Part shown: piece after piece, positions 58,303 through 64,000 of the stretch | Numbering within the stretch: the stretch's first letter is position 1 | Layout of the letters: each line of letters opens with the position of its first letter | NCBI RefSeq assembly: GCF_003985145.1 | Contig: NZ_ML133528.1 | Location: 62,001 to 126,000, forward strand | Reading direction: 5' to 3' | DNA length: 64,000 nucleotides | Source: Rhizobium anhuiense | Lineage (GTDB): Bacteria > Pseudomonadota > Alphaproteobacteria > Rhizobiales > Rhizobiaceae | Notes under the pieces: model-generated | What the model saw: only the letters and a program-made list of their open reading frames with translations | What the model was told of the DNA's origin: nothing | The model's database searches: none | Program-made: the position numbers and the translations under genes

Positions 58303-59244
58303 TCACGCAGTTTCACTGGCAATCTGCGGCAGGGATTGCAGCAGGGTCTGGCGGGCGGAGTGCAGATGCGCGCGGCAGGCGGTTTCGATTGCCGCCTGGT
58401 CGCCGGATTCCAGGGCTGCGATATAATCCAGATGTTCGTGGATGGCGCGTTCGTTGCGCTGGCGGGCGGCGGTCTTGTTCCACTGGTAGTGATAGTGGAA
58501 AACGATGGCGATGGCGTCGTAGAAATCGGCGATGAAGCGGTTTTTCGAGGCGCGATGGATCAACAGGTGGAAGCGCTCGTCGAGGACGGAGAAGTCCTTG
58601 AAACGCTGGTTGATGTCGGCAAGCATGGCGTGATGTTCATCGCGCATGGCGGCGAGATCGATCCAGGCCTGGTGATCGCGCGGAAGCCGGCCGAATTCGG
58701 CGGCGGAGTGCAGCTCGAACATCTCGCGCACATCGGCGAGCTCGAGGGCGAATTCGCGGGTGAAGCCCTTGAGCGTCCAGTGGCTGTTCGGCCGTTTCTC
58801 GATGAGGCCGAAGCGGGAGAAGCGGATCAGGAATTCACGCACGCTGGTTGTGCCGGTGCCGATCTCGCGAGCTAGCTCCAATTCGTTGATCTGCATGCCG
58901 GGTGCTGCATCATCGGCAAGGATGCGCTGCATGAAGCTGCGCTCGATGATGTCGTGCAGGGAATCGGTTTCTTCCGAGGGAAAGAGGTCGCGGTCCGTCG
59001 GCTGGCGCAGCACGATCTTCTGGCGCTTGTTCCAGCGGATGATGCCTTCTTCGCTGAGCCGCGTCAGGATGGCGCGCGCCGTCGAGCGGCTGACGCCGAG
59101 CTGGGCGGCGATCTCCGGCTCCGAGGGCAGTGCGGTATCCGTGCGCAAGGCTGCAGCATACCTATTGTAGGCTTCCTTGAAGACCGTATTCTGCCGTGCC
59201 ACCAGACCCCGCTTTCCGCCCTCGTGAGCGCCTTCCCGCTTCAC
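58303..59244 (-). CDS. GntR/FCD regulator with two winged-helix domains
   Basis: A 313-residue regulator. The first GntR winged helix is at about residues 18-80 (LPSEPEIAAQLGVSRSTARAILTRLSEEGII). A second GntR-like winged helix is at about 93-160 (LELAREIGTGTTSVREFLIRFSRFGLIEKR). The FCD ligand domain follows (FALELADVREMFELHSAAEF, with its metal/ligand His in MRDEHH and RFHLLIH). GntR proteins normally have one such domain. GTG 59244 is used; no strong ribosome-binding site is seen. Divergent from the sugar-catabolic genes and probably represses them. Confidence 0.82.
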   Translation of the reverse strand: MKREGAHEGGKRGLVARQNTVFKEAYNRYAAALRTDTALPSEPEIAAQLGVSRSTARAILTRLSEEGIIRWNKRQKIVLRQPTDRDLFPSEETDSLHDIIERSFMQRILADDAAPGMQINELELAREIGTGTTSVREFLIRFSRFGLIEKRPNSHWTLKGFTREFALELADVREMFELHSAAEFGRLPRDHQAWIDLAAMRDEHHAMLADINQRFKDFSVLDERFHLLIHRASKNRFIADFYDAIAIVFHYHYQWNKTAARQRNERAIHEHLDYIAALESGDQAAIETACRAHLHSARQTLLQSLPQIASETA

Positions 59245-59352
59245 AGCAGGACAGAGCGGACCGGGGCTTGTTCAAACGACCTTTAGCTTATTTCCGGTCG
59301 CCTGCGGCTCATTGCCTCCCTCGTCCACAGGATCAATATTCCCGTTGACTTG

Positions 59353-59378
59353 AAAATGTTTATTGTAGATAAAAAACA
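59353..59378. promoter_or_regulatory. candidate GntR operator, site 1
   Basis: AAAATGTTTATTG followed by TAGATAAAAAACA lies in the divergent gap between the GntR gene and the dehydratase gene. It agrees at 20 of 26 positions with the element at 62623-62648 before the sugar-binding-protein gene. Both have an inverted-repeat core around GATAAAAA. Confidence 0.6.
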
Positions 59379-59428
59379 AAATCAATGCGCATTCGCCGAT
59401 GCAGCGAGTGTTTCCCAGGGAGAATAAA

Positions 59429-60931
59429 TTGGACAAACTGCCTTGGATCATCCTTTCGGCCGGAGACAATGTCGCGGTCGCAACGGCGGCAATCGCGCCG
59501 GGTTCGACGGTTGCCGGCATCGAAGCCCGTCAGAAGATCGACCCCGGCCACAAGGTGGCGATAGCGGATATTCCGCTCGGGTCGCCCGTGGTGAAATACG
59601 GACAGGCGATCGGCCGCACCACTGAAGAGGTCAGGGCCGGCGACCATGTGCACAGCCACAACCTGCATTTCGAAAACGACCGGCTGGCGGCGACCGCCAA
59701 TTCGGCGCCGGAGACGGCGACGGCCGACGACAAGGCGCGCACCTTCATGGGTTACCGCCGCGCCGACGGGCGGGCGGCGACCCGCAACTATATCGGCATC
59801 ATCGCCAGCGTGAACTGTTCCACCACGGTCTGCCGGGCGATCGCCGACGAGGCGAACCGGACGATCTTGCCGCATTATGAGGGCATCGACGGTTTCGTGC
59901 CGATCGTGCATGACCAGGGCTGCGGCATGAGTTCGACCGGCGACGGCATGAACGTGCTGCACCGGACGCTCGCCGGCTATACCAGGCATGTGAATTTCGG
60001 CGGCGTGCTGATGATCGGCCTCGGCTGCGAGGTCAACCAGCTGACGCTGTACGGCCAGAGCGGTGCGGGCGCTTCGAAGCGGCATTTCAATATTCAGGAT
60101 GCCGGCGGTTCCCGCCGCGCGGTCGAGCGGGCCATGGGTATGCTGCGCGAGATCGCTGCCGATGTCGGCAAGGAAAAGCGCGTGCCGATGTCGGTGAGCG
60201 AGATCATCATCGGCCTGCAATGCGGCGGCTCGGACGGCTTTTCCGGCATCACCGCCAATCCGGCGCTGGGTGTCGCAGCCGACCTCCTGGCGGCGGCCGG
60301 CGGCACGGCGATCCTGTCGGAGACTTCGGAAATCTATGGTGCGGAGCACCTTTTGCGCAGCCGCGCCGTCAGCGACGAGGTGGCAAAGAAGCTCGACGAG
60401 AAAATCGCCTGGTGGGAGGATTATGTCGCTCTGCACGGCGCCTCGCTCGACAACAACCCGTCGCCCGGCAACAAGCGCGGCGGGTTGACCACCATTCTGG
60501 AGAAGTCACTCGGCGCGGTTGCCAAGGGTGGGCGCTCGCCGCTGACGGCGGTCTATGGTTATGCCGAGCGGGTCACGGCCCCCGGGCTCGTCTTCATGGA
60601 CACCCCCGGCTACGACCCGGTCTCGGCGACCGGCCAGGTGGCCGGCGGGGCGAATATGATCGCCTTTACCACGGGCCGCGGCAGCTGCTTCGGCTGCCGG
60701 CCGGCACCGTCCCTGAAGCTTTCCAGCAATTCGGCGCTCTATGCGTCGATGGAAGAGGACATGGACATCGATTGCGGCACCATCGCCACCGGCGACGCGA
60801 CGATCAGCGGCAAGGGCCGCGAAATCTTCGACCTCATCGTCGATACGGCTTCGGGCAAGAAGACGAAGAGCGAGCTCTTCGGCTACGGCGATAACGAATT
60901 CGTGCCCTGGCATCTGGGCGCAACGCTCTAG
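59429..60931 (+). CDS. UxaA-family dehydratase (altronate dehydratase type)
   Basis: A 500-residue protein with the two-part UxaA layout: an N-terminal SAF-like domain (DNVAVATAAIAPGSTV...HKVAIADIPLG) and a large C-terminal domain with clustered Cys (GLGCEVNQ, GLQCGGSDGFSG, FTTGRGSCFGCRPAPSLKLSSN) that bind metal. It should dehydrate a sugar acid to a 2-keto-3-deoxy acid. TTG 59429 follows AGGGAG by 6 nt; ATG 59399 has no such site. First of three catabolic genes in a row. The actual acid may be fuconate-like given FucU nearby rather than altronate. Confidence 0.85.
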   Translation: MDKLPWIILSAGDNVAVATAAIAPGSTVAGIEARQKIDPGHKVAIADIPLGSPVVKYGQAIGRTTEEVRAGDHVHSHNLHFENDRLAATANSAPETATADDKARTFMGYRRADGRAATRNYIGIIASVNCSTTVCRAIADEANRTILPHYEGIDGFVPIVHDQGCGMSSTGDGMNVLHRTLAGYTRHVNFGGVLMIGLGCEVNQLTLYGQSGAGASKRHFNIQDAGGSRRAVERAMGMLREIAADVGKEKRVPMSVSEIIIGLQCGGSDGFSGITANPALGVAADLLAAAGGTAILSETSEIYGAEHLLRSRAVSDEVAKKLDEKIAWWEDYVALHGASLDNNPSPGNKRGGLTTILEKSLGAVAKGGRSPLTAVYGYAERVTAPGLVFMDTPGYDPVSATGQVAGGANMIAFTTGRGSCFGCRPAPSLKLSSNSALYASMEEDMDIDCGTIATGDATISGKGREIFDLIVDTASGKKTKSELFGYGDNEFVPWHLGATL

Positions 60932-61025
60932 CTTTTTGTTTTACGCAAGCCCTTGGAAAACAGCTTCACACTTTTCCCGGGATTGCTCCGGATAGACAGT
61001 TTCAGCTTCTTCGCGAGGAGGAATG

Positions 61026-62045
61026 ATGAAGACGAGAAAGATCGGCAAGACCAAGCTGGAGGTGACCGAAATCAGTTTCGGCGCGGCAGCTCTCGGCGGT
61101 CTCTACCGTGCCTGCCCGCGCGAGCAGGCGATGGACACGCTGCAGGCGGCCTGGGATAGCGGCATCCGCTATTTCGACGTCGCGCCCTGGTATGGGCTGG
61201 GTCTCGCCGAACGGCGGGTCGGCGATTTCCTGCGCGACCAGCCGGATGGCAGCTACGTGCTTTCCACCAAGGTCGGCCGGCTGCTGCGGCCGGTGCCGAC
61301 CGGCACCGTGCCCGATTACAGCTATGTCGATCCGCTCTCCTTCGACGCCGATTACGACTATTCCTATGACGGCATCATGCGCTCGGTCGAATTCAGCTAT
61401 GCACGCCTCGGCCTCAACCGCATCGACATTCTCTATGTGCACGATATCGGCGTCTATACGCATGGCGCGGCGAAGAATGCGGTCCACCAGAAGCAGTTTC
61501 TCGATTCCGGCGTGAAGGCGCTGGAGGAACTCAAATCCTCGGGCGCGATCTCCGCCTTCGGCCTCGGCGTCAACGAAGTGCCCGTCTGCCTCGACGTCAT
61601 GCACCATGCCGATCTCGACTGCATCCTGCTTGCCGGCCGTTATACGCTGCTCGACCGTTCGGCCGTTGCCGAACTCCTGCCGCTCTGCCGGCAGAAGGGC
61701 ACGTCGCTCGTCGTCGGCGGCGTCTTCAATTCCGGCATTCTCGCCACCGGCCCGGTGCCGGGCTCGCATTTCGATTATATGCCGGCAACCGACGATGTGC
61801 TTGCCAAGGTCGGCGCCATGGAGGCGATCGCCAAAAGCCATGGGGTGCCGCTCGCGGCTCCCGCCCTGCAGTTTCCGCTGCGCGATCCGGTCGTCGCATC
61901 GGTGCTGATCGGCACGGCCAAGGCTTCGAGCCTGAAGCGCAACATGGAGATCGTCGAGCCGCGGCTTACCGACGAGATCTACGGGGAATTCGAGCCCTAT
62001 ACGCTGGTCGCGCCGCCGCTCGGCGCCGAAGCGGTGCGGGTCTGA
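61026..62045 (+). CDS. aldo/keto reductase, sugar 1-dehydrogenase type
   Basis: A 339-residue TIM-barrel oxidoreductase. The catalytic Tyr is in FDVAPWYGLGLAE, the Lys in YVLSTKVGR and the His in LYVHDIG; the NADP-binding region has VLIGTAKASSLKRN. It resembles L-fucose/D-threo-aldose dehydrogenases, which oxidise C1 of the free sugar. AGGAGG sits at 61016-61021; ATG 61023 is also possible but too close. Second gene of the catabolic operon, 10 nt before the FucU-like gene. Confidence 0.87.
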   Translation: MKTRKIGKTKLEVTEISFGAAALGGLYRACPREQAMDTLQAAWDSGIRYFDVAPWYGLGLAERRVGDFLRDQPDGSYVLSTKVGRLLRPVPTGTVPDYSYVDPLSFDADYDYSYDGIMRSVEFSYARLGLNRIDILYVHDIGVYTHGAAKNAVHQKQFLDSGVKALEELKSSGAISAFGLGVNEVPVCLDVMHHADLDCILLAGRYTLLDRSAVAELLPLCRQKGTSLVVGGVFNSGILATGPVPGSHFDYMPATDDVLAKVGAMEAIAKSHGVPLAAPALQFPLRDPVVASVLIGTAKASSLKRNMEIVEPRLTDEIYGEFEPYTLVAPPLGAEAVRV

Positions 62046-62054
62046 GGAGACATT

Positions 62055-62501
62055 ATGCTCAAGGGTATTCATCCATTGCTCGGCCCCGACCTGCTTCATG
62101 CGCTGAAGACGATGGGACATGGTGACGACATCGTCATAGCGGACGCCAATTTTCCCTCGGGCTCGATGGGCCCGCCCGTCATTCGCGCCGACGGCGTCAG
62201 CGCCACTGACATGGCCGAGGCGATCCTCACCCATATGCCGCTCGATACTTTCGTGCCGGAAACGGCGTGGCGGATGGAAGTGGTGGGCGATCCCGATGCG
62301 ATGCCCGAAGTCTGCGCCGAGTTCCAGCAGATCGTGTCCAGGCGTGCCGGCGATTTCCGCATCGTGCCGGTGGAGCGCTTTGCCTTCTACGCGATGGCCC
62401 GCAAGGCCACCTATATCGTCGCGACGACGGAATTCCGGCTGTACGGTAACCTGATTTTGAAAAAGGGTGTCGTCCATCCGCATGAGGTTGATCTGGCCTG
62501 A
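62055..62501 (+). CDS. RbsD/FucU family sugar mutarotase
   Basis: A 148-residue mutarotase: MLKGIHPLLGPDLLHALKTMGHGDDIVIADANFPSGSM contains the family's catalytic His and Asp positions, and the C-terminus has FYAMARKATYIVATTEFRLYGNLILKKGVV. FucU interconverts L-fucose anomers; RbsD acts on ribose. FucU-like length and the neighbouring dehydrogenase favour fucose or a similar 6-deoxy or pento sugar. It lies 9 nt after the aldo/keto reductase stop. Confidence 0.9.
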   Translation: MLKGIHPLLGPDLLHALKTMGHGDDIVIADANFPSGSMGPPVIRADGVSATDMAEAILTHMPLDTFVPETAWRMEVVGDPDAMPEVCAEFQQIVSRRAGDFRIVPVERFAFYAMARKATYIVATTEFRLYGNLILKKGVVHPHEVDLA

Positions 62502-62622
62502 ACCCTATTTTAGGGTATCGTACTATTGGAATAAAATCAGTTGCTTGGGTGGAGTTTAGCAAAGCAAAAAAGCCAGATTGACGCACTTGCAATTTGATTG
62601 CGCCTCGGCTAGCTTCTCCCTG

Positions 62623-62648
62623 CAAATGTTTTTTATCGATAAAAATCG
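62623..62648. promoter_or_regulatory. candidate GntR operator, site 2
   Basis: The core TTTTTATCGATAAAAA (62630-62645) is a perfect 16-bp palindrome. The extended 26-bp stretch resembles site 1 at 59353-59378 (20 of 26). It lies 62 nt before the sugar-binding-protein gene, consistent with joint control of the catabolic and transport units by the tandem-HTH GntR protein. Confidence 0.65.
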
Positions 62649-62709
62649 TCCGCCTGCGTTCAGCGGCCGATTTATTCGGAGGAGAACGCACCCTGAGAGG
62701 AGAACCCTT

Positions 62710-63699
62710 ATGAGTATCGTGAAATCCCTTCTGTCCCGTCGCGCCTTTACGGCGCTTGCGGGTGCCGCGGTCATCGCCACGGCGATGCCGGCAACGTCGT
62801 TTGCCGCCGACGTGACGATCCCGATCATCGTCAAGGACACGACGTCCTTCTACTGGCAGATCGTTCTGGCCGGCGCGCGCAAGGCTGGCAAGGATCTCGG
62901 CGTCAACGTGCCGGAACTCGGCGCACAGGCCGAATCCGACGTCAACGGCCAGATCAGCATTCTGGAGAATGCTGTTGCCGGCAAGCCGGCCGCCGTCGTC
63001 ATTTCGCCGACCGAATTCAAGGCGCTCGGCAAGCCGATCGATGAAGCCGCCAAGTCGGTTCCGATCATCGGCATTGACTCCGCTGCCGACTCCAAGGCGT
63101 TCAAGTCGTTCCTGACGACCGACAACGTTCAGGGCGGCCGCATCGCCGCCGACGGTCTTGCCGCCGCCATCAAGGGCGCCACCGGCAAGGAAGAGGGCGA
63201 AATCGTCATCCTCACCAATCTTCCGGGCGTCGGCTCGCTGGAACAGCGCCGCGAAGGCTTCCTGGATCAGGTAAAGACCAAGTATCCCGGCCTGAAGGTG
63301 ATTGCCGACAAGTACGGCGATGGCCAGGCAACGACCGGCCTCAACATGATGACCGACCTGATCACGGCAAACCCGAACCTCGTCGGCATCTTCGCCTCGA
63401 ACCTGATCATGGCGCAGGGCGTCGGCCAGGCGATTGCTGAAAACAAGCTCGGCGACAAGATCAAGGTCATCGGCTTCGATAGCGACGACAAGACGGTCGG
63501 CTTCCTCAAGGATGGTGCGATTGCCGGCCTCGTCGTTCAGGACCCCTACCGCATGGGTTATGACGGCGTGAAGACCGCTCTTGCCGTCTCCAAGGGCGAG
63601 AAGGTCGAAGCCAATGTCGACACCGGCGCAAACCTCGTCACCAAGGCGAATATGGCCGATCCGAAGATCGACGCACTGCTGAACCCGAAGATCAAGTAA
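62710..63699 (+). CDS. sugar ABC transporter periplasmic binding protein (RbsB type)
   Basis: A 329-residue binding protein with a signal peptide (MSIVKSLLSRRAFTALAGAA, cleavage near SFA-ADV). The type I binding fold has VTIPIIVKDTTSFYWQIVLAGARKAGKDLG, then PTEFKALGKPIDEA, IIGIDSAADSKAF, FASNLIMAQGVGQA and VIGFDSDDKTVGFLKDG. ATG 62710 has GAGGAG upstream. It supplies the sugar to the ABC transporter whose ATPase starts at 63804. Confidence 0.93.
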   Translation: MSIVKSLLSRRAFTALAGAAVIATAMPATSFAADVTIPIIVKDTTSFYWQIVLAGARKAGKDLGVNVPELGAQAESDVNGQISILENAVAGKPAAVVISPTEFKALGKPIDEAAKSVPIIGIDSAADSKAFKSFLTTDNVQGGRIAADGLAAAIKGATGKEEGEIVILTNLPGVGSLEQRREGFLDQVKTKYPGLKVIADKYGDGQATTGLNMMTDLITANPNLVGIFASNLIMAQGVGQAIAENKLGDKIKVIGFDSDDKTVGFLKDGAIAGLVVQDPYRMGYDGVKTALAVSKGEKVEANVDTGANLVTKANMADPKIDALLNPKIK

Positions 63700-63711
63700 C
63701 AAAGACAGACA

Positions 63712-63746
63712 GGCCGCGCCGGCTTCAAAAACCGGCGCGGCCTTTT
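63712..63746 (+). terminator. hairpin between binding-protein and ATPase genes
   Basis: GGCCGCGCCGG (63712-63722) pairs perfectly with CCGGCGCGGCC (63732-63742), an 11-bp stem, followed by TTTT. It lies 12 nt after the binding-protein stop and probably causes partial termination so that the binding protein is made in excess. Confidence 0.8.
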
Positions 63747-63803
63747 CCATCCATGGTATGGTTACCGGGGGTGGAGCAGACGTGACACAAGGAGGAGAGG
63801 TCC

Positions 63804-64000
63804 ATGATCGGACTGGAAGAGGTCAGTCATCGCCATGATGACAGCGCGACGCTGAAAGAAGCCAATCGAATTCCCGCCGGATCGCCTATCCTCGAACTCA
63901 AGGGCCTGCAGAAGAATTACGGTCATGTGCAGGCGCTGAAGCCAGCGACGCTGACCTTCCTCGCCGGCGAAATCCACGCCATCGTCGGCGAAAACGGCGC
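63804..64000 (+). CDS. sugar ABC transporter ATP-binding protein (partial, runs off window)
   Basis: The first 65 codons of a sugar-type ABC ATPase. After a leader of about 28 residues the ATPase begins PILELKGLQKNYGHVQALKPATLTFLAGEIHAIVGENGA, where the last residues are the start of Walker A. GGAGGAGAGG precedes ATG 63804. The remainder and the permease genes lie outside. It pairs with the binding protein just upstream. Confidence 0.92.
   Translation, partial: MIGLEEVSHRHDDSATLKEANRIPAGSPILELKGLQKNYGHVQALKPATLTFLAGEIHAIVGENG

Noticed and set aside
1..64000. CRISPR array or rRNA operon
   Set aside because: No regularly spaced repeats of CRISPR type and no rRNA-like stretch were seen; the only short tandem repeat is the three-copy unit after metZ.

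Overview
This is a chromosomal segment of an alphaproteobacterium, almost certainly a Rhizobium of the etli/leguminosarum type. The pointers are high G+C coding sequence, the gene order pstS-pstC-pstA-pstB-phoU-phoB with phoR just upstream, a GcrA cell-cycle regulator, a double-length dCTP deaminase, a SAM-II riboswitch in front of metZ, DUF995 and DUF6460 proteins, and palindromic intergenic repeats of the rhizobial type. The species call is an inference from gene content; no database search was possible.

Layout. 0.1-11.5 kb is mostly housekeeping: a TPR-methyltransferase, small membrane and lipoproteins, a MATE exporter, pyrD, a NarL-type response regulator, an S24/HTH regulator, a nuclease-like protein, a TerB-like protein, a periplasmic solute-binding protein and a chemoreceptor. 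11.5-19.8 kb is accessory-looking. An AraC regulator stands divergent from a tightly overlapping five-gene operon: a UDP-glucuronate decarboxylase-like enzyme, a UDP-sugar 4-epimerase, a membrane GT2 polysaccharide synthase, a GH26-like secreted glycanase and a DUF995 protein. The block seems to be bounded by gene remnants, a LuxR C-terminus on one side and a chemoreceptor 3' end on the other. 19.9-29.1 kb holds oxidoreductases, a MarR/OhrR-like regulator whose reactive Cys position is Ser, an RND efflux system between two TetR regulators, and an AraC regulator of unusual composition.

29.1-36.8 kb is core metabolism: tRNA-Gly(CCC), dcd, metZ with its SAM-II riboswitch, apaG, hslO, argF, argD and gcrA. 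The gcrA upstream region carries five GANTC methylation sites. 37.0-46.1 kb is the phosphate regulon (phoB, phoU, pstB, pstA, pstC, pstS with a Pho box, phoR), followed by ppk2; together these sense, import and store phosphate. 46.2-48.8 kb has a membrane protein of unknown role, a nitronate monooxygenase and tRNA-Thr(CGT).

Next to tRNA-Thr lies an unusual 2.1-kb gene (49289-51391). It joins an N-terminal helix-turn-helix to a dynamin-like GTPase module, and a 55-codon gene follows it on the same strand. This is the strongest candidate for an undescribed, possibly defensive, system. 51.8-58.2 kb carries exporters and regulator/enzyme pairs (DHA2 MFS, NTF2-like/MarR, an SbmA/BacA-type ABC exporter, a GlxA regulator and a DJ-1/PfpI enzyme). 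58.3-64.0 kb is a sugar-catabolic block: a tandem-HTH GntR regulator, a UxaA-type dehydratase, an aldo/keto reductase, a FucU mutarotase and the start of a sugar ABC transporter. A shared 26-bp motif precedes both transcription units. The last gene runs off the window.
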